A model generated the notes under the pieces. The model was not told the DNA's origin and made no database searches. It was given only the letters and a program-made list of their open reading frames with translations. The position numbers and the translations under genes are program-made. DNA of 64,000 nucleotides. Source: Musa acuminata AAA Group (taxonomy: Eukaryota > Streptophyta > Magnoliopsida > Zingiberales > Musaceae). This document shows positions 1 through 14,000 of this stretch, piece by piece. Where the stretch lies: positions 10,086,001 to 10,150,000 of the forward strand of contig NC_088356.1 in NCBI RefSeq assembly GCF_036884655.1. Reading direction: 5' to 3'. Position 1 is the first letter of the stretch, and every line of letters begins with the position of its first letter.

Positions 1-1165
1 CCATGACTTTCTATAATGAAAGGAAACTCCAAAGTCCATTTCAGCTTCAAACACATCAACAATGTGAAGTAAGGGAGCAAAGCTAACCCAGCCTCAATGA
101 AGAAAGAGACCAATTTTAGTTTCTGCTTTATAACCAAGGACAACTTCAAATTGCCAAGCCTGTGCAGCCCCATAAAGTAGCAGCTGTATCATGCTTTTCC
201 ATACCAGCACATGCCAAGTCATTTCCCAGTATATTGGCTTAGGACAGATGTGACTGCTGATGAATGTCATTGAGCGATAAACTACACATGTGATCATGCG
301 TACTAGTTAATGCCAACGAAACATTATACTGCTTTTGGAATGCCTTGGGCCTTGCACCTAGGTTACAATACATGTTGGTCCCTTAATGTTCCTCGAGATT
401 TTAACAACTCAACAAATGGCAACCTTTAGAAAAAGAGTTGAAAACTGACCATATCAATAGGATGATATTTAGTTGAGTATAAGATAATTTGTCTACATTT
501 AGAGATTAAACCATTTGTGTTGGTTAAGCAAGAGCCAGCCAGTAAGAACTTGAAGTTGTTCCTTCTTCTAACGGGTGTTAATTGTGCTCCTAGTCTAATT
601 ACATTTTAACTAATTTAATCAAATAAAACTACATGTATATTAAACCTCCCTAGACCCTGCATTGGCGGAAGACAACCTAATCTAATCAAAAGAAACTGCA
701 GAGCAAAATGGATGTGTTCTCATATATTTGTTGTATCATCTCAAAAAGCTTACATGAATATGAAGTATCTTAAGACAAATAAACAAATAATGGTTGCAGT
801 ATGTAGCTTAAACACTATACTACACAATTATCTTATGCGGTCACTAAACTGTAAATGAGAACTCAAGCATACAGACATTCTATGTAACTAAATAAAACAG
901 TGAAAACTTACTAGTTTCATAATTAGAACCCATCCTGCAATAGTGTCTGCAAAATGCAAACACAAAATCAGTGTAGCCCAAAATAATGACAAACTAAAAC
1001 AGAAACGAAGAACCAAGGCAACATTAGATATCAGAATCATCCTCCTTGTTCGAAGGGTACATTTAACAGTTCAGAGAGTGAACAAGGCATTAATAACCAT
1101 CATTAGTACATATTTACCACAAGAGACCTCAATCTGAAACTAGAGGTGTTGGGCGAGAATAATAC
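1..1165 (-). other. Presumed intron of the ABCG gene
   Basis: This is AT-rich sequence downstream, in gene sense, of the last recognisable ABCG exon. I looked on the minus strand for the expected next block (a Cys-Phe-Lys motif followed by the first membrane span) and did not find it. The stretch is therefore read as an intron of more than 1.1 kb that runs off the window. No other gene or repeat is evident. Confidence 0.5.
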
Positions 1166-4100
1166 CCACTACTGCAATTATTTTTCTGAATGGTGCTTGG
1201 ACAATAGTATCCTGCTGGGCAGAATAGATCACCACTATTATCAACATCAGCCCAAATGTCTGCACCACCACATGTATGGTTTGGTTTCCAAGGGGGTGGC
1301 TGGTACTTGTATCTGCACATTTTTAGAAAATAAACAAGGTATGCCACTTTTACCATGAAAATGTAAAGAATACTAGAATAGTGCAAGGAAAAGGGGAAAA
1401 CATAATCAACTTACGGATCACAAAGACCTGTAGTTCCATTAAGTTTTGCAACTGGGCAATATGCACCCAAGGGACAAGCTTCATTAACAAAAAGACAAAT
1501 ATTAGAACTAACATGGTAACATAGTTCTTTACATTCTCATACCATTAGCTTCAAAGGTACTTGACCTGCTCTAACCAGTCTAATAGAAATTTAATAAAAT
1601 GAAGTGATGGTCCAATCAAAATGAGGAATATCATCGTGAACAATATATAGATGAACATCTAAGTGTGCTTCCAGCACATAAAGTTGTACATTTTGAGATA
1701 AGCTGTTCATGAAAGCCACAGTCTTCAGTAGAAAAGACATGCATATGTTGGCTTTCAGCACTAAGGGCACATATGCATTTTTTTATTTTCTTGATGGATG
1801 TCTAACAAGTACTGCATAAACATGAAGGTGATTCAAGTTTAAGTTGAGAATAATGGGAAGTTTTACGGTTTTTATCTGAGAAATCTAATTAGAGATTTGA
1901 GTCTAACTACGGTATAACCACAAAGGGGTTTAAGTTCAACATGCACCAAAATTCTCAACTAGCTAACCAAGGTACATTGAAACTGGGAAATTTAGTTATA
2001 GAAATCACAACCAAACATGATAATGTTTAAAACTACGCTTGCAAGTTGGAAGAGGTACTTACTCCCTTTAATGCAACAAAATGACTGTATACCTATGATT
2101 TAATTGTCCAAATTGACTTCTTAATGCCCTAAGAGAATGAAGAGAGTTTTTCTTTGCAAGTTCAAACAAGATATTTAAGGAAGAAAGATTTTGTAAGCTG
2201 GTCTGTTTTATAGAGTTCTCAAGTGGAATTGTGTCATTGAGCTATGGAAGCTAAAGCTAACTTTTTCTAGGGAGATGGTGATGGATACATTTCAACGAGA
2301 AGGAGGTGCTATGCAGATGATTGATCCTATTCGAAAAGAATCTTCAGGAGCAAATACTTACAGGACAATGAAATAAGAAAAAACTTGATTTCTCCAACTT
2401 AGACAGGAATCAACAGTTGTGACTATGATTCAGTCAATATGTTGTGCAATGACAAACTTATTGGATTCTAGGTAGATGTATAGATTGGAGAACTCTTCTG
2501 AGAACTATTCTAAGACAAAATCCCTATCCTTGCAAATCTATATTCTCAATTTCTCATATTAATACTTTCTTTAGTAAAAAAATTATCATTTTAATCTTGA
2601 CCTATTACTCCAGATTGTATCAGGCTATCAGTTATCAAGAATGTGAGCAGAACACAAGTTGAGGAAATTTGAGAAAACAATCTCTTGGAGGTTTTTTGAG
2701 AGAGTTCATATTGCATCAATTAAAAATTCTAAAGTTGTGGAGAGTCTGGAGACAACTTTCATTCTTAATCACTTTGGAATTGTCCTATCTCTAGAAAGGC
2801 CAAATATTTTAACTTGATATTGATATATGTAGGAAGATGGTGAACCCCTAAGCACCTATGGAACATATGCTCTTAAAACTGGCCTTTACTGAGAAAATTG
2901 GAAAATGATCTTTTTGCTGTTTGAACATAAAGCAGTTTCCAACAAAGACTTCTCTTATTTAAAGCAATTGGACGAAGAGTAGAAAAAGATTGTAAAGATA
3001 TTGCTATGATAGATTTTTTGTCATCGTTTGTTGGAGCATTCAGAAGGAGAAGAAAAAAGATTTTGATACTTCGAATGTTAAAATGGTTTATCTGTTTAGT
3101 TCCTGAGAGTTGAAATATTCCCATTTATTTTTAAAATTTTGCAATCTTTGAACCTATTCTAACAACTTTTGACTATCCTCTCTGATGAAGTGTACCTAGG
3201 GCCCTAATTACCCATGCCTTACTTAAAACAAAGGTGTTGATACTTGATATTGGTGGATCTAACAGGAAATAGCTCTCATAATATGTAAGAACTTCCAAAC
3301 ACTTTTGGTAGATCTTAATAATTAATTTGATACAACAAATATTGAGAAGCAACAGTTACCATCGTGGAATTGCTTGTTGAAAATCCCTGTTGTAAATCTC
3401 GAATATTGTTTTCATTAAAAGCATGGCCATTCCTACATGTATTCTTGAAAACAATTTTGCAAAAATATGTTTATGCTTCCTAGAAAAGGTTAGTGTTGTT
3501 GAAACTCTGATGTTCCAAGTAAAACAAAATATAAGTATGACACTTTGTATAAGCATCATACTTTGCAAACCTACATTGGCATGTTACATTCAACTATGAT
3601 TTATCATTCGTGGATGTTGCTAACATCCTTATATTTAGCAGCACCTTAGGCTAAGCTTGACAAACTTTTCTTAAACTGAAGTAACGGTCACATGGAAATA
3701 CTAAGACTTATTACGTAGAAACACTTCTATGTTGAGCCTCCAGGGACACAGTTTCTGCAAATGGGTTATTCCTAATTCTTAGTTACATATTTGTCAAGGA
3801 AAAAGATGAAGTCTTGAGGGACACTTTTTTTAGAAAATTAGGTAGGCAAACAACAACCAAGACTACAGGGATACCTTGCAGGATCAAATACAAACACAAA
3901 GCTTGGAAGAGCCAATCACTAATATACAAGTACTAGTTTAGACCCCCGGTGTAAGAATCCCATAAATGACACCCTCTTTAGAGTTGTAATGGAGTTATCC
4001 TCCACCTTCATTCTCTCCCAGTTTTGAGCTGACATAACTAGTTGGGGCTGATATGTGGGTGTATAGGGTAGAGCATTGCTCTTAAACATAGCTGAAAACT

Positions 4101-5802
4101 AATGAATATCCATGGAAAACCAATGTTTTAGGAGAGAAATGGACCACTCTGGCTCCATTTCAAATACTAAATACCAACCTACTTCGAATAAGAAGAAATT
4201 AGAGTATCCAGCACAAATACAATCATCATGTTGATAATATTTTAGTAATGCTTCAAATAAAGTGTACAAACAACGTGAAACAACAAAATGAGAATCTTAA
4301 CCCTGCTAAAAGCAACAAGAGAGATCAAAGAAGAAATATACTTACGTATCATACAAGTAATACCATAAGGGCAGAAAAAGCCTGCACAACAAGGTTGACT
4401 ATCGAGAGTTCTTAGAGGGATATAATCAGATTCTTGAAGGTCGACATTCACATCTGGAGTAACGCTGCTTGCCCATCCTGGCTCACATCCAGAAACCCAT
4501 GAACTTGAGTTACAGTTTTTATTGGGTTTCAAGTAGCTAGTCTTTCCACCACTTTCAACGAAACTGCTGAAGTAGAACTTGACTTCTGCTACCGTGCATA
4601 GACGTGCAGAAAAATCTGCTTGTCCGAGTGAGTCAAAATAAAGCAGTTAGATAGGCCTTCTCATTTTGTCCCGATACGACTAAGATTATGCATACATAAA
4701 GCAATATGATGGGCACTAATATTCATCAAAAGATTATGATAGAAACAAAAAAGCTTGAATCCATCACATCTTGCAGCCATGTTCATGGAGAAAATAACAA
4801 AAACTGATTTGCTAAGAAAGCTGCAATATGAAGTTCTTTAAAAGCTTAAGCATCTCTTCTTCCAAAGTCTTGGATCTTACTTTGTGTGAAGTCAATCCCT
4901 ATAGCAACCGTTCTAGATCAAGACCATCTAAGTAATTTCATCTTAAATCATCGCCATAAATGACATTGGGTTATCTTTTTGAAAAGAAAAAAGAAAAGGT
5001 TTGAGGAAATTCCAAGACACTCTAACCAGAACATCAATCAAGATATAAAGCACAAGTTGGACGAAATTCCAAGACACTCTAATCGATAACATCCTAGGAC
5101 CTAGATCACAAAATCGTGAATGCCCTTCTAAAGCAACTCGGTAAAGAAGCTAGAACCTACGAACTTTACAGAAGCATACTGGTAGAAAAGCAGGATGAAC
5201 AACTAACAGGAAACCAAAATATCCATGATCTAATATCAAGGGCTCTAGATGCCAAAAATAACTAAGCTAAGAACCTCAAGAACTGCGATATATTCATTAT
5301 TGAAATTATCAAGGTTTTCTAATATTCTAAGCAAGATGCTCGAACCAATTAGTCAGAAAGAAACGCAAAAAGGACATCTCATACCGGGTGTTCTGTCCGC
5401 GCAGTCCCCCAAGAAATCCAAATCCTTGGTGTAATTGAAGGTATGATCCCAATCATGCTGCCTGAAGCTCACAATCCAACAACATCCCAGCATAAGCCCA
5501 CGACCACCAAACCCACATCGAGCTTCGAGATCGAAAACAATCCAAACAAAAGAAAGAAAGGAAACGAAAGATCGACGAGGGTTAGACGAGACGCACGGAT
5601 CTTTGATGCAGGAGCCAAAGTTCTCTTTGACTGCCGGAAATATATTTCTGGTGAGCCTATCGACGGTGCTTTGGAGCTGCAACAGCAATGGAGCCGTCTG
5701 CGGCGGGTTGACTCGGCCACCGATGCCCTGGCAACGTCCAGCTGGGAGGCGACAGAGGAGCAGGACGGCGATGGCGGCGGCGATGGCCCATCTCGCGCGC
5801 AT
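1166..5802 (-). CDS. ABCG24/28-type ABC transporter, 5' part of gene (cut by left edge)
   Basis: Five coding exons read on the minus strand: 5597-5802, 5385-5461, 4346-4615, 1415-1478 and 1166-1312. All have GT/AG borders and agreeing phases, giving about 254 residues. The protein opens with a signal peptide ([20 protein letters not shown]) and continues into the cysteine-rich ectodomain typical of the plant ABCG24/ABCG28 group: [50 protein letters not shown]. Family members are about 1,100 residues, with this luminal or extracellular region followed by a membrane span, the ABC domain and an ABC2 transmembrane domain; none of those later parts lies here. They should lie left of base 1. The donor chosen for exon 5 (GTATTATTC) is weak, because without it the frame stops after 16 more codons. 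Arabidopsis relatives act in membrane export, for example in pollen tubes. Substrate is unknown here. Intron 3 is 2.87 kb. Confidence 0.88.
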
Positions 5803-6822
5803 TTCGAGGTCTCCGATCAGAGGCCCTTACCGACTAGGAAGAGAGTAAGGGAGATGAGGAGGAAGAAAAGAGGAGAGACGGCGACAATATGGGAGGAGGA
5901 GGAGGAGGAGGAGATTATAAAAGAGGAGTGATTCGTGATGGCAGTGGTGGCGATGACTGTTTCCAACGGTAACGGTGGTAGCAATCAGCGGCGTCTAACT
6001 TGTCTGCGGGGATGTCCGCGCCGATCCCTGTTTCCGAATCTTCGGACTTCTTTATCCCTTTCCTGATTCTTATTTCCATTGAAAACAGTCTTCATCGGAA
6101 CAGAAGTGGGACCCACCGAAGGGGCAGAAAAGTACTTTCATTTGTGCCCGCCGATATGGACCCGAGGATGACCGGTGGCTGAACTCCTCTTTACTGATGA
6201 GCCCCCGACGAAGTCAAATTCACCTCCTAACCCTTATCACAAGTTTCCCACACGCAAGCAGTACATGCGACGATGAACGCAGGGATGGAAAACTGACAAG
6301 TTATCGAGAACGAACGCATGGCTAAGTCAAAATAAATTGTTGACCTTTCTAAACCACTCTATCTATCGTGTCTCAAATTACCAAGTATAATTTATGATTC
6401 TATTTTCTACATTCTCGTGCCCGAAGACTGATTCGATGGACTGTTTCTGAAGGAACACTTTCGTGTGCCTAAATCTCTGAAGTGGTATTTTATATTTCGT
6501 ATAATTCTGAGATGTTCGATTTATAATGAGAGTAAAGTAATCAGATAAATAGCGTCATCATTCGTCACACATTACGTGTTTAGAACGATAGGGAATTAAG
6601 ATATTTGTATGCCGTGCCATTGTCTGTGTGTATCTGATTCGATCAGATGAGTAAGACCGAGTCATCGGCTATCTTTCACTATGATGGCAATGGGAAGGAG
6701 ACGTATAGCCGCTGCAGCCATATGGATATGTGATAGGCTATACATACAAACGTTTACATGCTTTTCATCGAAATCTACTTTGATGTAATGAAATAATTTT
6801 ATTATTATATAAATCTTTTATG

Positions 6823-6945
6823 ATCGTGGACGATTGAGATTAAAAGAGAAAATTAACATGTATGAATCAATCAATCAATCATCAGTTGACTTATTAATTT
6901 CATTTAATTACGTGGACGATTGAGATTAAAAGAGAAAAATAACAT
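6823..6945. repeat. Short direct repeat pair
   Basis: The string gtggacgattgagattaaa and the bases after it occur twice, about 80 bases apart, with very few differences over roughly 33 bases. It lies in AT-rich intergenic DNA. It could be a small local duplication or the remains of a larger mobile sequence; nothing else marks an element. Confidence 0.6.
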
Positions 6946-8204
6946 TTCCATTCACAATCACATCAACAACATATAGTTTTCTTGGTGTTAGAAATTGGCT
7001 CCACACCTGTCATCAATTGCGACGTGGTAGAAATGGATTGCTACCGACGAGTCCAAACTGCGTTCGGCTGCGAGGCAGAAAGAATAGGCACTTCTTCTTG
7101 GAAACAGCCAACACTAAGGAAAGATTTTGCTTAATGGAAACTCCATTTCATTTAAATCTTTTTTTTCTTAATTATATTATACCTAAATATCATGGTAAAA
7201 TTGAGATATTTTGATTATTCACTTATATATTATGTATCAATCATCGCATTATTCATCTCTTGAATGACATGAAATATGAAATATATTTTTAGATTAAGTT
7301 GGTATTCTAGCAACACCAATTATAGATTATTGGAATGTCTTAAAAAAAGTGTATCATAAAAGAATATTATTATATCACTACATTTGATAATATTATTTTT
7401 CTTAAAACCATGACTAAGATTTCCAAGACTTCGAATAATATACCTTCCAACCACTGTGAAGGTCGTTCAACGTGATAATATTAGATATGCGGAGTATAAG
7501 TCGTACCGATCCCTATGCTAATTAGTAATTCTATGTAGAGGTGTAAGAAAAATATTATTTCAAAAAACATTATAATAATATTTTTTAAGATGGGATTTAA
7601 TATAGAGATATGACTCTATACGTATCATTCATATATCAAGTTAACATTAAAAGATTGCAAAACTCTAATTAATAAAAATAATAATAAACAATATATTTGT
7701 TCACTACTATACATCGTAATAAAATATTTTATATATTGTTATGGAGAGAAATCAACCCGATGTAGTTTGGACCCGTGTGTGCAAAGTTATCTGGGATGTC
7801 TTCCAGATGAAAACGTCGAGCTCTCGAGGTGTCGCTTGTACAAAGACCTAGGTAGGAAAGGTTGGAAGAGGTTTCTCGATCCAATCCCTTTGACAACAAA
7901 GTTAGTAACAAGAAAGAAAAAAATATAAGTATGAATATGAATGGTCAAAATGTAATCCCCTCTTTCATTGTGTTAAAAATATTAGAGAAGAAATTATTAA
8001 CGTCCTAGTCAACTTGATATGGTTCGGACCAGTGTGCGTAGGATTGTTCAAGATGCCTCCAAATTAGAAACACCAAACTCCGGAAGTACCAATTGCTCGT
8101 AAAAGAAGAATATTTCATAAAATCTTATATGGGAAGATAACCTCTAATCGCCTCCAATAATCTTCTCTTAACTTATTATCTACATAAGCAACAAGAGAGA
8201 GGAT

Positions 8205-8400
8205 GGTTTATAACTGTCTGTTGTTATCTATATGGATATATAAATAGAGAATAGTCTTTTATCTTCTCTTTCCTTGGTTTATAACAGACAATTGTTACTT
8301 ACGTACAGAGAATAGGTATAAGATTTTATGTATCTGTTTATGTATATGGATACATAAACGGAGAATAGTCTATATCTTCTCCTTGGATTATAACCGTATG
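8205..8400. repeat. Degenerate tandem repeat
   Basis: Related units of roughly 60-70 bases follow one another, each containing a variant of 'tttataac..gt' and 'agagaatagtcttttatctt'. Two or three copies are recognisable. Copies differ at many positions, so the duplication is not recent. Confidence 0.5.
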
Positions 8401-9650
8401 TGAGAGTGATGATTGGTTGACAAAGGTCTTCCCATCATATATCATATTATCATATATCATATAATAATAAAAATAAGAGTCTAAATGGATCAAGTTATTC
8501 AATTTGTTTCCTTCGTACAAACATTATCCAAATTAAATAGGATTTAAGCCTTGTAAATGACATCTTACTGATTGAGTAGTATAAGTATCAAACAGTATCT
8601 ATTATTTATCCATATTTATGTGTTATTTAAATCATACTTAAAATTTCAAATTTTGCAAGGAAAAATAAAAAGTTCCATTACAATTTCCATTTTTTGGTTT
8701 TCCTTCCATTTCCTTAATTTTTTTTATTTTCCTTTTTATATATACTGTTTTGATATTTTCAACCTTATGGATTATTATTAATTATTCAACTATTTGGGTC
8801 CTTGAGGACTTAAAAACATTTCCTTACCTATATCTTTTTGTAGGAGAATAAAATCATCCAAAACATTTCTCATCAGACACTTTCTTCCCCCATTAATATT
8901 TTCATTTGCTACTCCGGTTGAAAGATAACCTATCACCCCCCTTCAAGCTTGTGCATTCAAGACATTGTCCCAACGTCCAAGACGATTCCAGGTTTCATTT
9001 CTCTAACTTTTCTATATAATTTTATTAATATTACTTTGTATTGGACTCATTCGTAATCCAATCTCTTATATTAAACAAAGATCAATCATGAAAAAAAAAA
9101 AATCATATATCCCAATCCTATTTTATTTTTCAATATTCATTAAGACTATGCCAAATCTATATACATAATACTTTGCAGAAATGGTCAAACAATGTTCATC
9201 ATGAGAAAAATAAGATTTTTCCTATTCTTCATTTTTTTTCCCGTTATAAGAGTTATAGTTGTTTGATATTTTATCATCGATTCATTTCAAAAACTTAATT
9301 CGTTACATATTTTCCGGCCTTTTTGGTGAATCCATCCATTTTCATTTCTTGTTTTTACGCTTCATATCTAGTTTTACATTGATTGATCATCAACAGCCAT
9401 ATCACGAATCTCAAAGTGCAGGGTCGACAGGAAGGGGGTCTCTCCCTCTCCTTTGACAGCGGTATTCGGTCGGTAAACGACTCCATTGGACCGAACACGA
9501 ACCATATTTTAATTCAATTTGTTGATGTTATAATCATGCATAACTCGTGCGTCGATTTAAAATACTCGATCTAATGTCGCACTACGCGGACCGATTCCTG
9601 AGCGAGTTGTCCAACGGGGGACATCGGACGCGGTCCATAAAGCGAAGACC

Positions 9651-9670
9651 GTCACGTGCATCACGTGTCA
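9651..9670. promoter_or_regulatory. Paired CACGTG (G-box) sites upstream of the OTU gene
   Basis: Two perfect CACGTG hexamers (9653-9658 and 9662-9667) lie nine bases apart within a near-palindromic stretch. G-boxes are bound by plant bZIP and bHLH factors and CACGTG contains the ABRE core. They lie a few hundred bases before the likely transcription start of the plus-strand OTU gene. Function is inferred from motif and place only. Confidence 0.5.
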
Positions 9671-9779
9671 CAGTAGCAGAAGTCGCGTGACTTCGATTCA
9701 CACCAAGCGAAGGAAGCCGAAACCATCCGTTCGTTTGTTGTCGTTTCGGTTCCAGTTCTCTTCTATCTTCCCTCCACAT

Positions 9780-10007
9780 GAGGGTTTGTGGCGTCGCGTA
9801 GTCGAACCCTCTTTCCCGTAACCATCCCTTCTCTCTCCGTTGTCGCCTTTGACGTCGGATTGATCGCTTTGCTTCGATAACAAGTATGCCCTCTCTCTCT
9901 CTCTCCCCCCTTCCCTTCGCTCGACTTGTTCTGAGGTATAATAATATCACGGTCCTCTCGGTGACATAGGGTTTCTTGGTTCGAGAAACCCTTTCCTTGC
10001 TGACACG
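9780..10007 (+). other. Probable 5'-UTR exon of the OTU gene
   Basis: A CT-rich leader (CT run at about 9894-9906) ends at a donor reading cacg|gtgagg near 10007; a second candidate GT follows at 10018. The next acceptor, cacag at 11061-11065, lies 31 bases before the start codon. The exact transcription start cannot be seen. The intervening ~1 kb is read as a leader intron, common in plant housekeeping genes. Confidence 0.45.
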
Positions 10008-11096
10008 GTGAGGACAGGTATTATTGATTTACCTTTTTGCTGGACGCTCTCTTTCTTATTGGAGTTCTTCTTCTCTTTGAATCTTCTGTGGTTTAGTATG
10101 TCACATGTGATAGAGTTCGTAGATTGGATCGGTTGTGTTCCGCGATGCCTGTCTGTCTTGTTCGATTTAATTTGCTTATCTCGGATGCCGCACCGCACCG
10201 GCTGATTGTTTTCGTAGCTTCGGTCATTCAGGTGGAAGTCTAAACACTTTTCTTGAAGCAACGATCTTTGTTTCGCGATGCTTAACCGTATTAGGGGAGG
10301 AGAAAGTGCTTTTCTTTTGGTACGGGAAATAATTCAGTTTGGACTGAAGCTTCTGAGTTTTAATATGTTTAATCTAGAAGTAAAAGCTATTGTGGGAGAC
10401 GGGACTCTTCAATTGTCTTGTAAATTGGGAGTATTTGTTCCTGGTGGATGTTTGAGTTTGAAGTCTCCGAATCGCTTAAAAGATTGCTTGGAAATTGCAA
10501 TTCTTTTTTGGTTTGTTGATGGGCACAGCTAATCCAGATGATATTTGGAGATAGTGATTTAATTTTTGAGTTTGTTGATTCCTGTGGTATTTCATTCATA
10601 ATTTTGATAGTGCAAAAAAGAAGTTGAGTTTTGAGAAATGTCTTTGTTGGAAGCATTTGTGGGGAAATAGATGAAAACTTTTATCTACTATGAAACTGTC
10701 ACTCTTATAATGAATTAAGATTTTCCTAAAAGTTTAACAAAAAGATGGAAAAAGGAAACATAGATTTAGTATAGTGGATTTATATCATTTTATCCAAGAT
10801 TGTAGATCATTTTTATTTGGTTATATGCTGTGAACATGCTACATGGTTGGAGGACTAACTGCAACTGCATGTTGTGTATTTTGCGAGTCACCAACTTAAT
10901 TGACTGTTTTACACTAAGTAAAGTTGGTCCAGAATATATGCCTAAACCTAAAAGAAGTTACACAAGCCATTACATATGATCACTTTCAAGCAAACTATTT
11001 ATATTTCTCCATGCATCTGATTGCTTTTATGATGATGTTACATGCCTCCATGAAAATTTGCACAGGTTTCTGATAATTTAATATTAATTAAAGTTG

Positions 11097-14000
11097 ATGA
11101 TTATGTATGAACAAGATCCCAATCTTGTTCGGTGGGGCCTTCATCTCCTTCTTGAGCCACCTTTGAACTCCGCCTATTGTGCAACCTCCAGTCACGACAG
11201 CACGAACGATAGCGGTTTGCATTGTGCCGATGAAAGTGAGTCATGGGAAGCTCGTGATTCTGTAGAAAATGATGAAGTTATTGCTCGTGCTCTTCAGGAA
11301 GAACTTTCACAAATTTCTATGGCAGAAGCATCTGGACCTTCACTTGTAACTGAAGAGCAGTTGCAGGAATCTGTTCTTACTCAAAATTGGTTGTCTTCTT
11401 CTACCACAGGTAAAAATATTTCAAGTATACAATCATAGAAATTTCCTATCCTGGTACCCAGTTTTTTTTCTTTGTTCTCTGACTACTTCTCTATTTAAGG
11501 TTTCGGTCAACTTGTTCTTTGTTTCTTTTCCCCTCTGCAATTTAGTGGTATATGTTATGTTGTATGCAGGAACTCTAGAAGATTTAGAAAATATGGGAGC
11601 CTCTATTTCATGCTCAATCTCCGATGAAAAGTTAAATTGTGGTGAAAATTGCTTATTAGAGCTTGCAGATGACTCCTATACTCTAGATGGTGAAGTATGC
11701 AAGAGACTGAATCATATGACTTCTATTCCTGTAAGTTCTGCTGTAGCCTGTGGGGTTTAATAATTTCTTGGATGATTATTTGGAGAATCTTGTGTGACTG
11801 ATCTTGATTTTAAAAGTTCGGCAATTCTTGTGATATGTGATCATAACATACTTGGATTATTTGGAAAAAGATGGTGATAGATCATGGAGAAATAGCATGT
11901 GAATAGGCTCAGCTAGGCAACCTGGAGATATGCCCTAGTTCCTGAAATTCATTGAGAAATTTTATTTTTTTATTAAGTTCATTATATTTAAGTTGATAGG
12001 ACAAAAGATTAATGGAAAGCACATATCTTGTGTTGGTCCTGGATCTTCATATCTTCTCATCGATAAAGCCATCTTGTGGCAGCAAGCAAATGCCCTTATT
12101 TTAGCTTGATGCAAGATAAACAATCACTTATATATTCAAGATATACTCAGGTCTCAGTATTTTTTTTATCTGGCATAATTACTGGGTTAGTCATCTACGT
12201 AGATGCCTTTGATAATTAATTCGCTGGAATAATTTTGTGGTGAATATTTAGACTGAATTTATAGGTGTTTTAGTGGGATGATATATGATTCTTTACTTTT
12301 GGCTGTTCACCTGTGAAAGCTGAGCATGTCATTTTTTGGTGTGTTTTTTACTTTTTAGACTATTCATCACTTTGAAGTTTGATATGAAGATGCGTATTCT
12401 GATCACTCTTTTTATCTTTCATGTAGCATGTTCCAAGGATTAATAAGGGGCTTCCTACAGTTGATGAAGAAATTTCAGATCACCAAAGACTTACTGAGCG
12501 GTATAGCCTTAAATGATAGCCCTTTATCCTTTATGTGAATCTTCTTGCCTTGTTTTTTCAGCTTTTATTTTCATGGAATCTTTTTTAGGTGTCAAGAAGA
12601 GTGGCCCTTCATTTCAACAAATTTGACTATGACTTCAACAAAAGACACCCTTAGTGTCAATATTTTGTTGCAGTTCTTTGGCTTCTTCTGTCTCTTAAAT
12701 GGACATATGTGTAATGAAAAGATATTTGCTAGAAATTTTCTCAAGATAACTTGCATGTGTATGGCTTTGTGAATAGGACTTCTGCATGGTTTTTAAAAAC
12801 ATAAATCTGAAGTTGGTTGTTTGCTTTTTCCTAAGGAAAAACTGTCAAAAGCTGAGCAACCAAGTGCTTAAGCATCCACCACCTGACATGTTATTGCCAA
12901 AGTTAAATGACCAGGAGAAATTTTTTATGCTTATGCTGTCTCAGGAAACTGGATGACAGATGATTTTTACTGCCTATCGTTAGGCCAATAATTTAGCTCA
13001 TTGGTATAGTGTTTATCGCACATTGCTGTCGTTCGGATGATTCTCATTTATGTTATTTATTTTGTTGACCCCCTGTGACTACGCTGCTGCACTGCAGGCT
13101 AAGGTTGTATGATTTGGTTGATCTAAAGGTTCAAGGGGATGGTAACTGTCAGGTTAGTTTTTTTGACAGGTACATCTTTCTGTTTATGTGATCATGTCCT
13201 ATATTGTGTATCAATTCTAGGTTTTAACTATCTAAGTTTGCATATGTTTCCTTGGAAGAAATCCCATTTCAGTAGCATTTATTAACAGTTATGTAGAGTC
13301 AATAGGTTTCCTGGGTTCCATATTTTGTGTTCTTGTCAATGACACTAAAAAATGGTTACTAAATGTGATGTACAGCTGCTACATATTTGCGAGCATCTAC
13401 TGCTATTGTTCTTACTATTATAACTTCTACAGTTTCAATCTCAATTCTTTTGGCTCTAAAAGCATCTTTTGCATGAGTTTTTGTAATGAAATAATTGCCA
13501 TTTATGAATGCATCTATAAGTGTTAAAATTGAGGCTGGCTGGCACCTGTTAAGTGATCAAACATCTTTTGAGAAAAAAAAGCTGAAAAGAAACCACAGCC
13601 TGCCTTGGCCACTGACTGCTGCAATGCTTATTGCTACCTATCTAAATTTACTTCATTATCATTACTTAATCTTGACTTTGGCTGTTTTTTATGTGGGCAT
13701 CAGAACTGCCTTACCACTTCTTGTGCCTCCCCTTGGAGTAATCCACTTCTGTTACCGAGCCTATGGACGTTAATATTGGCTTCCAGCTGGTTTCTCATTT
13801 AAAATTGAACTATGATGATCAAACTTCTCTGTTGTAATAACCTCAAAATCTTTGGTGAAAAGTAGGTGTTGGAGTGTTACCATAATTTTTTTCATGATTA
13901 TACTGCTGTAAATGTTATAAATTACAGATCTTGAATTTTTGCTAGCATCTCATTGTACTAATTTGTTTTTCTGACTTCTAAGATTCTGCCATGAAGTTTT

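Larger units (their letters stand above)
5803..9640. other. Intergenic, AT-rich, no supported gene
   Basis: The first ~130 bases are the purine/pyrimidine-biased 5' leader of the minus-strand ABCG gene, including a GGA-triplet run near 5891-5912. Beyond about 6.2 kb the sequence is AT-rich. Small open frames occur but none shows family resemblance. Two minor repeats stand out: a ~33-base direct repeat near 6827 and 6910, and a degenerate tandem block at about 8205-8400. Both are listed separately. Confidence 0.6.

Noticed and set aside
5443..5931. Plus-strand 162-codon frame opposite the first ABCG exons
   Set aside because: It has a low-complexity Glu/Arg-rich end and no family resemblance. 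The minus strand carries the signal peptide and spliced ABCG exons.
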